64,000 nt of DNA from an uncultured Flavobacteriales bacterium (GCA_959608625.1 CAUHQV010000008.1:1-64000), one strand, 5' to 3'. Positions 49,563 to 58,705 are shown, counted from the first letter of the stretch. Translations and numbers: made by a program. Notes: a model not told the origin generated them from the letters alone.

Positions 49563-50813
49563 TTACCGCAGGAAACTCAGCAGTACGCCTGCGGCGATGG
49601 CCGAGCCGATTACACCGGCCACGTTCGGCGCCATGGCGTGCATCAGCAGATGGTTTTTCGGGTCGGCTTTCAACCCTTCCATTTCCGATACGCGGGCGGC
49701 CATAGGTACGGCGGATACACCGGCCGAACCGATAAGCGGGTTGATCTTGTTCTCTTTTTTCAGGAACACATTCATCAGCCGGGCGAACAACAGGCCGGCA
49801 CAGGTAGCGATCGAGAAAGCTACCACTCCCAGGAAGAATATCTTGAGGGATTTTTCCGTGAGGAATACCGAAGCCTGCGTAGAGGCGCCGACCGTGAAGC
49901 CCAGCAGGATCACTACGATGCTGTTCATCGAGTTAGCAGCCGTATCGGCCAGGCGTTTGGTCACGCCCGATTCTTTCAACAGGTTGCCCAGGAACAGCGT
50001 TCCGAGCAGCGGGATGGCATCCGGCGCTACGAAAGCGCAGAGGACAAACCCGATGATGGGGAACATGATTTTTTCCTTCTGGGTGACGATGCGGGCCGGT
50101 TTCATCCGGATGGCGCGCTCGTGCTTGGGCACGATCAGGCGCATGAGTGGAGGCTGGATCAAAGGCACCAGCGCCATGTACGAATAAGCCGCGATGGCAA
50201 TAGCCCCCATGTAATCCGGGTTGAGAATGCTCGTCACGTAAATAGCCGTCGGGCCGTCCGCACCGCCGATGATGGCGATGGAACCGGCTTCCTTGGCATC
50301 GAAGCCCAGGGCGATAGCTGCAGCGAACGTACCGAAGATACCGATCTGTGCGGCGGCCCCGAGGATCATCAGCTTGGGATTGGCTATCAGGTTGGAGAAA
50401 TCCGTCATCGCACCGATACCCAAAAAGACGAGCGGCGGGTAGATACCCAGTTTCACTCCCTGGTACAGGTAGTACATCACAGAACCTTCTTCCTGTGCAT
50501 ATACCCCGATGTGTTCCGCACCGGGAATATTGCCCACAATCACGCCGAAGCCTATCGGAACCAGCAGCAGCGGCTCGAATCCCAGGAAAATGGCCAGCAT
50601 GATATATCCGAACCCGACACCGATCATGATGAGGTTACGGTAGTCGATATTTGCGAACGCAGTGGACTGAAGGAAGTTCTGAAGTCCGGCCAACGTTTCG
50701 TAGAAGATGTTTCCGCTGGAAGCGGCCGACTCGGGGATGAGGGTCCCTTCAGCCAGGGCCGAAACCAGCCCGATAGTAACCAGCGCGATGAGTATCGTTA
50801 AGAACTTTCTCAT
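49563..50813 (-). CDS. oadB: Sodium-translocating decarboxylase, beta subunit
   Basis: 416 aa, multi-pass inner-membrane protein. The beta subunit removes CO2 from carboxybiotin and couples this to sodium export. Family motifs are present: IMIGVGFGYIMLAIFLGFEP near the N-terminus, IIGGADGPTAIYVTSIL (about 190-206), the central loop, and GVIGSAIAAGVLLSFL at the C-terminus. In context (mmdA, mce) it belongs to a methylmalonyl-CoA decarboxylase, so MmdB is the alternative name. It starts three nt after the biotin carrier stop. Confidence 0.94.
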   Translation of the reverse strand: MRKFLTILIALVTIGLVSALAEGTLIPESAASSGNIFYETLAGLQNFLQSTAFANIDYRNLIMIGVGFGYIMLAIFLGFEPLLLVPIGFGVIVGNIPGAEHIGVYAQEEGSVMYYLYQGVKLGIYPPLVFLGIGAMTDFSNLIANPKLMILGAAAQIGIFGTFAAAIALGFDAKEAGSIAIIGGADGPTAIYVTSILNPDYMGAIAIAAYSYMALVPLIQPPLMRLIVPKHERAIRMKPARIVTQKEKIMFPIIGFVLCAFVAPDAIPLLGTLFLGNLLKESGVTKRLADTAANSMNSIVVILLGFTVGASTQASVFLTEKSLKIFFLGVVAFSIATCAGLLFARLMNVFLKKENKINPLIGSAGVSAVPMAARVSEMEGLKADPKNHLLMHAMAPNVAGVIGSAIAAGVLLSFLR

Positions 50814-50816
50814 CGT

Positions 50817-51239
50817 TTAAGCTATTTCTACCAGGATGTCCCCCTGAAGTACGGAATCCTGAGGTTTTACCTTCACCGATTTTACGACCCCGCCGATCTC
50901 GGCCATGATGGCGTTCTCCATCTTCATGGCTTCCATCACCATCAGGGTGTCGCCGGCTTTTACCGTGTCGCCTTCTTTCACGCTGACAGAAAGGATAACG
51001 CCCGGCAGAGGGGCCTCCACTTTGGACACGGCGGCGGAGCTGACGGGAGCTGTTTTGGCGTTTTGGGCGGCCGGGGCTCCGCTGACCACCCGGGGGGTTT
51101 TGGTCGGGGCCTTGACGGCTTTTTCCATTTCCACCTTAAACGGGGTGCCGTTCACCTCCAGTTCGATGATATTATCCTCGGCGCCGGTGATGTCCACCGA
51201 AAAGTCGCAGTTGTTGATCTTGAATTTGTATGATTTCAT
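50817..51239 (-). CDS. Biotin carrier subunit of the decarboxylase
   Basis: 140 aa from the ATG at 51239 (MKSYKFKINNCDFSVDI). A short N-terminal domain, a linker rich in Ala/Pro/Thr/Val, then a biotinyl domain (about 70-140) with the biotin-attachment site VMEAMKMENAIMAE, Lys at about 105. It carries CO2 from the carboxyltransferase MmdA to the membrane subunit OadB. It lies 38 nt after oadG and three nt before oadB. Confidence 0.93.
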   Translation of the reverse strand: MKSYKFKINNCDFSVDITGAEDNIIELEVNGTPFKVEMEKAVKAPTKTPRVVSGAPAAQNAKTAPVSSAAVSKVEAPLPGVILSVSVKEGDTVKAGDTLMVMEAMKMENAIMAEIGGVVKSVKVKPQDSVLQGDILVEIA

Positions 51240-51277
51240 CTTTTGTGTTGTTAATCGTTGGAACAAATAGCAAACGC

Positions 51278-51664
51278 TCAGCGTCTGGAATTGAAGATAC
51301 GGCTATGGGTAGCGTATATCTTGGAACTCCACGGCGAATAGGTCTTCGCGGCGCGGTCGATGGTGATAATGGTGTTGTCCTCTTGCATGGATTCTTCCAT
51401 GTACTGGAAAATAGCCGCGGAGATGGCTGCCACCGTATTGGCAGGCAGTTTGCCTGTCAGCGGAACGGCGCATTCGTCCGCATCGGCCACCGTCTTTTTC
51501 ATCTTCAGGCTGTTGGACATATATTTGCCCAGCAGGATGAAAATTCCGGCGATGATGGCCATCATAATGATCACCAGGATCGATCCGCCCACACCGATGA
51601 TGAAGGCGGTATCTCCGTTGGCCGGCATTTCGGCCGAAAGGAAGAAATTGGTCAGTACTGTCAT
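51278..51664 (-). CDS. OadG-type gamma/delta subunit of the decarboxylase
   Basis: 128 aa. One membrane helix (AFIIGVGGSILVIIMMAIIAGIFILLG, about 20-46) is followed by a soluble tail with AVAAISAAIFQYMEES. OadG-type subunits anchor the carboxyltransferase and biotin carrier to the membrane pump. It begins three nt after mmdA. The C-terminus (HSRIFNSRR) is like the OadG tails of Bacteroidales. Confidence 0.85.
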   Translation of the reverse strand: MTVLTNFFLSAEMPANGDTAFIIGVGGSILVIIMMAIIAGIFILLGKYMSNSLKMKKTVADADECAVPLTGKLPANTVAAISAAIFQYMEESMQEDNTIITIDRAAKTYSPWSSKIYATHSRIFNSRR

Positions 51665-51667
51665 GGC

Positions 51668-53230
51668 TTACAAAGGAATGTTGCCGTGCTTTTTGGCAGG
51701 GTTCAACTGTTTCTTGTTGGCCAAAGCTTCCAGGGCGCGGATCACACGGAAACGGGTGTTCTTCGGGATGATCACGTCGTCGATATAGCCCAGCGAAGCG
51801 GCCTGGTACGGATTGGCGAACTCTTTGGTGTATTCGTTCTCCTTTTCCTGCATCAATTTGGCTTTTGCTTCGGGATCTTCGATCTTTTTCAGCTCACCCC
51901 CGTTGAGGATACCTACGGCACCTTTGGCGCCCATTACGGCGATCTCGGCGGAAGGCCATGCGTAGTTCATGTCGCCGCGAAGCTGTTTCGGGCTCATCAC
52001 GCAGTGCGCGCCACCGTACGATTTGCGCAGCGTTACGGTCACTTTGGGCACGGTAGCCTCACCGAATGCGTACAGCAGTTTGGCTCCGTGTACGATCACG
52101 CCGCCGTACTCCTGTCCCGATCCGGGAAGGAATCCAGGCACGTCCACCAGAATGACCAGCGGAATGTTGAACGCGTCGCAGAAGCGCACGAAACGGGCGG
52201 CTTTACGGGACGAGTTGATGTCCAGTACGCCGGCCAGGAATTTAGGCTGGTTGGCCACGATACCCACCGGGCGTCCGTTGAAGCGGGCGAAACCGACGAT
52301 GATGCTCTTGGCATAGCTGCCGTGAACTTCCAGCAGTTCGCCGTTGTCCACGATGGCTTTGATGACCTCCATCATGTCGTACGGTTTGTTCGGGTCGTCC
52401 GGGATGATCTCGTTCAGGGAGTCTTCCAGACGGTCGATCGGGTCGTTGCAGGTGATGATCGGGGCTTCTTCCAGGTTGTTGGACGGCAGGTAGCTCAACA
52501 GTTTGCGGAGCATCAGGATACCTTCCTCGTCGTCCTTGGCTACGAAATGCGTCACGCCGGATTTGGTAGCGTGTACGCTGGCGCCGCCGAGCTTTTCGGT
52601 GGTAATGTCCTCGCCCGTGACGGATTTAACGACCGTCGGGCCGGTAAGGAACATATACGAAGTGGCTTCGGTCATCAGGATGAAGTCCGTCAGGGCCGGA
52701 GAGTATACCGAACCGCCGGCGCAGGGGCCGAAGATACCGGATATCTGGGGAATCACACCGGAAGCCAGGATGTTGCGCTGGAATATTTCGGCAAAACCGG
52801 CCAGCGAACGCACGCCTTCCTGGATACGGGCGCCGCCCGAGTCGTTCAGGGCGATCACCGGGGCGCCGACCAGCATGGCCTGGTCCATGATCTTGCATAT
52901 TTTCAGGGCGAAAGTCTCAGAAAGAGAGCCGCCGAATACGGTAAAGTCCTGTGCGGCTACGTACACGATGCGTCCGTCCACGGTGCCGCGGCCGGTTACC
53001 ACGCCGTCCCCGTAGTATTTTTCCTTTTCCATGCCGAAGGCAGTGGTGCGGTGGGTGACGAACATGTCGAACTCTTCGAAAGAACCTTCATCCAGGAGCA
53101 TGTCGATGCGTTCGCGTGCAGTAAGTTTGTTCTTGCTGTGTTGGGAAGCTACACGCTTTTCCCCGCCGCTCTGATAAGCCACGTCCCTTTTTTCGACGAG
53201 CTCGCGGATTTTTGCTGTGATTTCAGACAT
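51668..53230 (-). CDS. mmdA: Methylmalonyl-CoA decarboxylase carboxyltransferase subunit
   Basis: 520 aa. It transfers the carboxyl group of methylmalonyl-CoA to biotin, giving propionyl-CoA. It has the acyl-CoA carboxylase beta-subunit fold in two halves: SGGARIQEGVRSLAGFAE and SGIFGPCAGGSVYSPALTDF in the first, DVPGFLPGSGQEYGGVIVHGA and VTLRKSYGGAHCVM in the second. PccB (propionyl-CoA carboxylase beta) is nearly indistinguishable by sequence. The OadG, biotin carrier and OadB genes directly downstream favour the decarboxylase. It lies 46 nt after mce. Confidence 0.92.
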   Translation of the reverse strand: MSEITAKIRELVEKRDVAYQSGGEKRVASQHSKNKLTARERIDMLLDEGSFEEFDMFVTHRTTAFGMEKEKYYGDGVVTGRGTVDGRIVYVAAQDFTVFGGSLSETFALKICKIMDQAMLVGAPVIALNDSGGARIQEGVRSLAGFAEIFQRNILASGVIPQISGIFGPCAGGSVYSPALTDFILMTEATSYMFLTGPTVVKSVTGEDITTEKLGGASVHATKSGVTHFVAKDDEEGILMLRKLLSYLPSNNLEEAPIITCNDPIDRLEDSLNEIIPDDPNKPYDMMEVIKAIVDNGELLEVHGSYAKSIIVGFARFNGRPVGIVANQPKFLAGVLDINSSRKAARFVRFCDAFNIPLVILVDVPGFLPGSGQEYGGVIVHGAKLLYAFGEATVPKVTVTLRKSYGGAHCVMSPKQLRGDMNYAWPSAEIAVMGAKGAVGILNGGELKKIEDPEAKAKLMQEKENEYTKEFANPYQAASLGYIDDVIIPKNTRFRVIRALEALANKKQLNPAKKHGNIPL

Positions 53231-53276
53231 AACTGTTTTTAGTTGTGTTTATCTTGAGGGTTTATTTTTTCGGAAA

Positions 53277-53717
53277 TTATTCGCAGTCGCAGGATTTGCA
53301 GCCGCAGCCTTCGTTCGGGTTTTCGCAAAGTTCGGTCAGTACCCCGAAAGTAGATTTCGGATGGAGGAAAGCGATGTTCAGGCCTTCAGCCCCGTGACGC
53401 GGGGTCTTGTCGATGAGCATCACGCCTTTTTCCTCGGCGTCCTTGAGCTGGGCGGGCAGGTCTTTCACGGCGAAAGCCATGTGCTGGATACCCTGGCCTT
53501 TTTTCTCAATGAATTTGCCGATAGGGCCGTCCGGGGACGTCGATTCCAGGAGCTCGATCTTAGTCTGCCCTACCTTGAAGAAGGCGGTGCGTACTTTCTG
53601 CTCGGCTACTTCCTCTACGGCGTAACATTTGAGTCCCAGATTTTCCTCGTAAAATTTGATGGCTTCTTCGAGGTTGCTCACTGCGATACCGATGTGTTCG
53701 ATATGGTCTACTTTCAT
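53277..53717 (-). CDS. mce: Methylmalonyl-CoA epimerase
   Basis: 146 aa, a vicinal-oxygen-chelate fold protein. It interconverts (R)- and (S)-methylmalonyl-CoA between the B12-dependent mutase and the decarboxylase. Metal ligands are visible in VDHIEHIGIAVSNLEEAIKF (His), GQGIQHMAFAVKDLP (His) and a late Glu in FGVLTELCE. The C-terminal GCGCKSCDCE is a cysteine tail beyond the normal family end and could bind metal. It is first in the operon. Confidence 0.95.
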   Translation of the reverse strand: MKVDHIEHIGIAVSNLEEAIKFYEENLGLKCYAVEEVAEQKVRTAFFKVGQTKIELLESTSPDGPIGKFIEKKGQGIQHMAFAVKDLPAQLKDAEEKGVMLIDKTPRHGAEGLNIAFLHPKSTFGVLTELCENPNEGCGCKSCDCE

Positions 53718-53850
53718 GGTTTAAAATGTTATAAAATTGATTTATAAGGTGTTTATGATTTTGTCAAAATTTTTACCTCGCAAATTTCGGGATAAATTGT
53801 TTATAAATCGCGATATTTGCACAATAATTTTCAACAAAGTTCATTCTGAA

Positions 53851-54855
53851 ATGGCCGTAACTTACACACCGAGAAAAAGATTCGCTCCCGAAGAATATGC
53901 CGATGCCATGCTGGCTGGCGACCGGGTTATGCTTTCCAGGGCTATAACACTGATAGAAAGCAAATTACCTTCTGATGTGGAGCTGGCTGAAAAAGTACTC
54001 GAGATCATACTGCCGCATACGGGCAACAGTCTGCGTGTAGGTATTACCGGGGTGCCGGGTGTGGGAAAATCGACATTCATCGAGTCTTTTGGAAAGGTGG
54101 TGACCGGGATGAACAAAAAGCTGGCCGTGTTGACGATAGACCCCTCTTCCCAGCGATCCAAAGGTTCCATTTTGGGAGACAAGACCCGCATGGAATCCCT
54201 GGCCAACGACCCGCTGGCTTATATCCGTCCGTCGGCTTCCGGGGCGACCCTGGGCGGGGTGAACAATAAAACCCGTGAAACGATGCTCCTGTGCGAAGCG
54301 GCTGGATACGACGTTATCCTGATCGAAACAGTGGGAGTAGGCCAGAGCGAGACCACAGTGGCCGAGATCGCCGACTTTTTCCTGCTTTTGATGCTGGCCG
54401 GTGCCGGCGACGAGCTACAGGGGATCAAGAAAGGGATCATGGAAATGGCCGATGCGCTAGTCATTACCAAGGCCGATGGGGACAACGTGACGATGAGCCA
54501 ATTGGCCGCCCGCGAATACGCCAATGCGATGCGGTTGTTCCCGCCCCAGGATTCGGGCTGGGAACCGGAGGTGCTCACCTGTTCTTCGGTGGAACAGAAA
54601 GGACTGGAGGCTATCTGGGAGGTGATCAACCGTCACCATGACCTGATGGTCAAAACCGGTTATTTCCAGGCAAAACGCATGGAACAGAATATCGCCTGGA
54701 TGAACGAGATCATCGAATACTACTTGAAATACGACTTTTTGCATAACCCGGCGGTGAGCGAAAAGCTGGATTTCACACAGCACCAGGTGGAGAGCGGAAA
54801 ACTCCCCGCCATTACGGCTGCCAAAACCCTACTCGGTATGTACCGGGGAAAATAA
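53851..54855 (+). CDS. meaB: Methylmalonyl-CoA mutase-associated GTPase
   Basis: 334 aa from the ATG at 53851 (MAVTYTPRKRFAPEEYADAM); the longer frame from 53737 runs through the divergent promoter region. MeaB protects and reloads the B12-dependent methylmalonyl-CoA mutase. The G3E GTPase motifs are present: Walker A GVPGVGKST (about 66-74), TIDPSSQRSKGSILGD, the switch ETVGVGQSETTVA and TKADGDN. It is divergent from mce, with 133 nt between starts. The mutase genes are not in the window. Confidence 0.95.
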   Translation: MAVTYTPRKRFAPEEYADAMLAGDRVMLSRAITLIESKLPSDVELAEKVLEIILPHTGNSLRVGITGVPGVGKSTFIESFGKVVTGMNKKLAVLTIDPSSQRSKGSILGDKTRMESLANDPLAYIRPSASGATLGGVNNKTRETMLLCEAAGYDVILIETVGVGQSETTVAEIADFFLLLMLAGAGDELQGIKKGIMEMADALVITKADGDNVTMSQLAAREYANAMRLFPPQDSGWEPEVLTCSSVEQKGLEAIWEVINRHHDLMVKTGYFQAKRMEQNIAWMNEIIEYYLKYDFLHNPAVSEKLDFTQHQVESGKLPAITAAKTLLGMYRGK

Positions 54856-54893
54856 ATTCCTAACTAACAGTGTCTACCGGCTGAAAACGGCTT

Positions 54894-55964
54894 ATGAAAC
54901 GCTTTCTATACACCCTATTGCTGGCCGCGATTTTCTCTTCCTGCGCCAGCGGCCCTGATATCCGTGAAAAGATCATCCTCGACCGATTGGACTATGTAGT
55001 CCATTTACGGTCGATGGTCGACAGGCACATCTGGAACGGATTCGGCGACAAGGTTTCCGACCTGCCGATCATTTATTATACCGACTCGATCTGCTATGTG
55101 GCCAATCCGACCCAAAAATTCCTGGATACCTATAACCCGGAGTCCGTTTCCCGCAAAAAGGACATGGAGGTATACCGTACGGAACTGTTGGACAGCATCC
55201 CGTTCCATATGTCGGCCCGCGTCATCCTGGGAGACAGCATCCCGGATTACGACTACCGTTCGCCTTATTTGAACTGCAGCAGCGTGGAGATCACCCGCCG
55301 CACCATTCCGGGGGTCAATTCGACCGAGCAGTGGGCGACCATGGTGCTTCACGAATATTTCCACGGATTTCAGTACAAACATCCGGCTTATCTGGATCAT
55401 TTCGAGAAAAACGTGATGTCTGTGCCCGAGGACAGCCTGAAACAGATGTACCATTCGCTTGCGTGGTTCAAGGATTCTGCCGACCGGGAGAACGAAATGC
55501 TTCTGGCAGCCATCGGGGCGGAAAATGAAGCAGCCGTGAAGGATCGGGTGGATACGTTTTTCCGTTTACGGAACGCCCGGAGGGATTTTATAAAGAAAAC
55601 GTTGGATTTCGACATCACCGCCTGCGAGCAGACTTACGAGACGATGGAAGGAACGGCCCGGTACATGGAATATGCCTTGTACGGCCTTTTGGCGCAGGAA
55701 GATCCCGATTCGACGCTGGTGAAGACCGACGTATCCTACCATTCGCACGATTATTTCCAGAATTTCCGCACCGAGGACGAGCCGTGGCTTTACTATTCGG
55801 ATCGTACCACCTGGTACTATGCCACCGGTTTCAATCTGGCCCGGCTTCTCGACCGTTTGGGGGTGGAGTACAAATCCCGCCTGTTCGCCGAAGGCGGACT
55901 TTCCCTGGAAGATATCCTGATGGAGTGGTATACCGATATTTCATTGTCGGATATTACTTCCTGA
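54894..55964 (+). CDS. HExxH zinc-peptidase-like lipoprotein
   Basis: 356 aa. The signal peptide ends in FSSC (lipid-bearing Cys at about residue 17). TMVLHEYFHGFQYKH carries HEYFH at about 152-156, the HExxH zinc motif. About 95 residues later YETMEGTARYMEY (about 249-261) has the Glu-in-helix pattern that supplies the third zinc ligand in gluzincins. I do not recognise a named family. A secreted peptidase anchored in the outer membrane or periplasm is the reasonable reading. It lies 38 nt after meaB, with no functional link evident. Confidence 0.75.
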   Translation: MKRFLYTLLLAAIFSSCASGPDIREKIILDRLDYVVHLRSMVDRHIWNGFGDKVSDLPIIYYTDSICYVANPTQKFLDTYNPESVSRKKDMEVYRTELLDSIPFHMSARVILGDSIPDYDYRSPYLNCSSVEITRRTIPGVNSTEQWATMVLHEYFHGFQYKHPAYLDHFEKNVMSVPEDSLKQMYHSLAWFKDSADRENEMLLAAIGAENEAAVKDRVDTFFRLRNARRDFIKKTLDFDITACEQTYETMEGTARYMEYALYGLLAQEDPDSTLVKTDVSYHSHDYFQNFRTEDEPWLYYSDRTTWYYATGFNLARLLDRLGVEYKSRLFAEGGLSLEDILMEWYTDISLSDITS

Positions 55965-56004
55965 GAGTACCCTGGAAGGAAAAATCAGGGCCGGGATACC
56001 CTTT

Positions 56005-56044
56005 AATAAAAAACGCTTTGACGATTGTCAAAGCGTTTTTATGT
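56005..56044. terminator. Bidirectional terminator (lipoprotein / prmA)
   Basis: Perfect stem AAAAACGCTTTGAC / GTCAAAGCGTTTTT with a GATT loop. The A-run and T-run suit both convergent units. Confidence 0.9.
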
Positions 56045-56060
56045 TTGCAGGTACACTTTT

Positions 56061-56894
56061 TTATGCCTCTTTCCGGAATTTCAAGGAACTCCACCGGTCT
56101 TTTTCCAATGCTTTCTCCAAAGAGAACCCGTATTTGGCCGCCTCGGCCGTGATGGCCTCGTTGTCCGGTACGTAAAAGCCACTCATCACCAGGTATCCGC
56201 CGGGGCGCACGGCCCGGGCGTAATCGGCCATATAGCGAACCAGGATATTCCGGTTGATATTGGCCAGGAAGAGGTCGAATTTTTCTTCTCCTAAGACTTC
56301 CGCACTGCCTTGCACCACACGTACCTGCGGGCAGCTATTGGCTGCTACGTTATCCAGCGCATTACCATAAGCCCATTCGTCTATGTCGGCAGCCAGGACG
56401 TTCTTCGCCCCTTTTTTCGCTGCTGCGATAGCCAATACGCCCGTTCCGCAACCCATGTCGCATACATCTTTGCCGCAGCAGTCGGTATCGAGTACGTGGG
56501 TGACCATCATGTAGGTAGTCTGATGGTGGCCTGTGCCGAACGACATACGGGGTTCGATCAGGATATCCATGCCGGATGCCGGAGCGGGGTGAAATGGAGC
56601 CCGGATAGTTGCCCGCCCGTCCACATCGATCGGGGAAAAGTTCTTTTCCCACTCCTCGTTCCAGTTCTTCTGCTCGATCTTAGAGATTTGGTAATCTATC
56701 TCAAAGCCATCCAAGCCCCACAGGAAAAGATCGTCGAAATCCTCCTGCGCGAACTGGTCTTCGGGAATATAAGCCCGCAGGACATCGTCCTCCATCGTAA
56801 AACTGTCGAAAGGTAGGGTGGAGAGCGCCGCCTGGGCGATCTCCATCCCCGGTTCGGCAGGGATAATACGGAAAGCGAATTCCAAATAGTCCAT
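56061..56894 (-). CDS. prmA: Ribosomal protein L11 methyltransferase
   Basis: 277 aa. PrmA methylates L11 using SAM. The substrate-recognition N-terminus covers about 1-100, and the SAM-binding fold follows: EPRMSFGTGHHQTTYMM, DVCDMGCGTGVLAIAAAKKG (about 153-172), LAADIDEWAYGNAL and FDLFLANINRNILVRYMADY, where ANINRNIL replaces the usual NILA motif. It shares a TAATG overlap with gpmI, so translation is coupled. Confidence 0.95.
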   Translation of the reverse strand: MDYLEFAFRIIPAEPGMEIAQAALSTLPFDSFTMEDDVLRAYIPEDQFAQEDFDDLFLWGLDGFEIDYQISKIEQKNWNEEWEKNFSPIDVDGRATIRAPFHPAPASGMDILIEPRMSFGTGHHQTTYMMVTHVLDTDCCGKDVCDMGCGTGVLAIAAAKKGAKNVLAADIDEWAYGNALDNVAANSCPQVRVVQGSAEVLGEEKFDLFLANINRNILVRYMADYARAVRPGGYLVMSGFYVPDNEAITAEAAKYGFSLEKALEKDRWSSLKFRKEA

Positions 56895-58429
56895 TACTTG
56901 TGTTCGATAAGGCTTTCGCCGGTCATCAGCGGGGATTTCTCGATGCCCATCAGTTCCACGATGGTCGGTGCGATATCGCCCAGGCGGCCGCCCGAGCGGA
57001 GCGCAGGCCGGTATTCGTTGTCCAGCACATGGAAAGGCACCGGATTGGTCGTGTGGGCCGTATTGGGGGTGCCGTCCGGATTGATCATCACTTCCGAGTT
57101 GCCGTGGTCGGCCGTGATAAGGACCGTGTAACCGTTTTTCAGGGCTGCTTCAGCCACCGTTTGGGCGCACTGGTCGACAGTCTGGTCGGCTTTCATCGCG
57201 GCTTCCATAATGCCGGTATGGCCCACCATGTCCGAATTGGCAAAATTCAGGCAGATAAAATCGGCCGATCTTTTTTTCAGTTCAGGGATGATCTTGTCCC
57301 GCACTTCGCCGGCGCTCATTTCCGGCTGCAGGTCGTACGTGGCGACTTTCGGAGAAGGGCAGAGGATGCGGTTCTCTCCCTCAAACGGGTTTTCCCTCCC
57401 GCCGGAGAAAAAGAACGTCACGTGTGGATATTTTTCGGTCTCCGCGATACGGATCTGCTTTTTACCGGCTTTGGCCACCAGTTCGCCCAGCGTATCGTTG
57501 AGGTCTTCGCTGCCGTAAAGTACGTCCACTCCGACGAATTTATCGTCGTATTTGGTGATCGATACGTATTTGATGTCCAGTTTTTTCATGCCGAAATCCG
57601 GGTGGTTTTCCTGAGTGAGTACGTTGGTGATCTCGCGCCCGCGGTCGGAGCGGAAATTGAAATTGATCACCACGTCGCCGTCCTGGATGGTAGCCAAGGG
57701 CTTCCCGGCGCCGTCCGTCAGGACGATGGGTTTAATGAACTCGTCGGTCACTCCGGCATCGTACGAATCCTGTACCGCTTGTACGGCATCGGTAGCGGTC
57801 GTTTCCCCTTTGCCGTTCACCAAGGTGTCATAAGCTATTTTTACGCGTTCCCAACGGTTGTCGCGATCCATGGCGTAATAGCGCCCGGTGACGGTAGCGA
57901 CCTGTCCGCCGGAGGTTTTCATGTGGTCGAGGAGCTGCCGGACAAAACCTTTGCCACTCTTGGGGTCGCAGTCTCGGCCGTCCATAAAGGCGTGTACGTA
58001 TACTTTATTCATGCCATTCGCCTTGGCGGCGTCCAGCAGGCCTTCGAGGTGTTCGATGTGGGAATGTACGCCCCCGTCCGAGAGGAGCCCGATGAAATGT
58101 ACTTTGCTTCCGCGCTTTTTGGCTGTTTCAAAGGCTTCTACCAATACGGGGTTTTTCGCCAGCGAACCGTCCTTGGCTGCCAGCGATATTTTGACAAGAT
58201 TCTGGTATACCACGCGCCCTGCCCCAAGGTTCATGTGGCCGACTTCAGAGTTACCCATCTGCCCTTCCGGCAGTCCTACGGCCAAGCCGGAGGCTTCGAG
58301 GGTGGTGTAGGGATAACGGTCTTTGAGCGAATCCATGAAAGGGGTTTGTGCGCGGTCGATGGCCGAGACGTTCTTGTCTTGGGCGATGCCCCATCCGTCC
58401 AGGATCATCAGGAGTACTTTTTTGTCCAT
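56894..58429 (-). CDS. gpmI: 2,3-bisphosphoglycerate-independent phosphoglycerate mutase
   Basis: 511 aa. It interconverts 3- and 2-phosphoglycerate using two manganese ions. MILDGWGIAQDK opens the alkaline-phosphatase-like fold, and the catalytic serine is in QMGNSEVGHMNLGAGR (about 57-72). The inserted phosphotransferase domain carries HAFMDGRDCDPKSG and GRYYAMDRDNRWERV. The second metal site is in LNFANSDMVGHTG and ITADHGNSE. With eno at 3668 this window holds two consecutive glycolytic steps in separate operons. Confidence 0.97.
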   Translation of the reverse strand: MDKKVLLMILDGWGIAQDKNVSAIDRAQTPFMDSLKDRYPYTTLEASGLAVGLPEGQMGNSEVGHMNLGAGRVVYQNLVKISLAAKDGSLAKNPVLVEAFETAKKRGSKVHFIGLLSDGGVHSHIEHLEGLLDAAKANGMNKVYVHAFMDGRDCDPKSGKGFVRQLLDHMKTSGGQVATVTGRYYAMDRDNRWERVKIAYDTLVNGKGETTATDAVQAVQDSYDAGVTDEFIKPIVLTDGAGKPLATIQDGDVVINFNFRSDRGREITNVLTQENHPDFGMKKLDIKYVSITKYDDKFVGVDVLYGSEDLNDTLGELVAKAGKKQIRIAETEKYPHVTFFFSGGRENPFEGENRILCPSPKVATYDLQPEMSAGEVRDKIIPELKKRSADFICLNFANSDMVGHTGIMEAAMKADQTVDQCAQTVAEAALKNGYTVLITADHGNSEVMINPDGTPNTAHTTNPVPFHVLDNEYRPALRSGGRLGDIAPTIVELMGIEKSPLMTGESLIEHK

Positions 58430-58523
58430 TGTTCTTCGTTTCGTTTTATTTTTTGTTCATTGTCTTTATCGTCGGTTTTTACCGTAAAGCGTTTTCTCCC
58501 GCCTCGCCGGGGTCATCCGGACT

Positions 58524-58670
58524 CCACTTTCTTTTGAGCCAGCAAAAGAAAGTGGCAAAGAAAACAGCCTGCGGGCCGGATGGTTTGCTTCGCTTACTGA
58601 CGCCCCGAAAGAGCCTTAAAGCATCGGGCGTCGTGTCCCGGCCCTTCCGGGGCTGTTCGCTCGCAAACGC
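58524..58670 (+). repeat. Structured dispersed repeat, copy B
   Basis: Same element as copy A at 40290, opposite strand. A 13-bp hairpin CCACTTTCTTTTG / CAAAAGAAAGTGG (58524-58555) is followed by GCCCCGAAAGAGCC / GGCCCTTCCGGGGC (58602-58615 and 58640-58653, 12 of 14 pairs) and the tail TTCGCTCGCAAACGCAGCGGCCC. The rest of the 477-nt gap between gpmI and pdxH has one more perfect 10-bp hairpin (58706-58738) and no gene. Confidence 0.75.
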
Positions 58671-58705
58671 AGCGGCCCTTTTCGTTCTCCCGCCCGGAGC
58701 GTTTG

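Noticed and set aside
51230..53242. A 670-aa open frame on the plus strand over the mmdA operon
   Set aside because: It is antisense to a complete acyl-CoA carboxylase-type gene with intact motifs. Long antisense frames are common in this GC-rich coding sequence, and its residues show no recognisable domain.
56900..58537. A 545-aa open frame on the plus strand opposite gpmI
   Set aside because: It is the antisense shadow of gpmI, whose catalytic motifs are all in place. It also runs into the next intergenic gap without a start signal.
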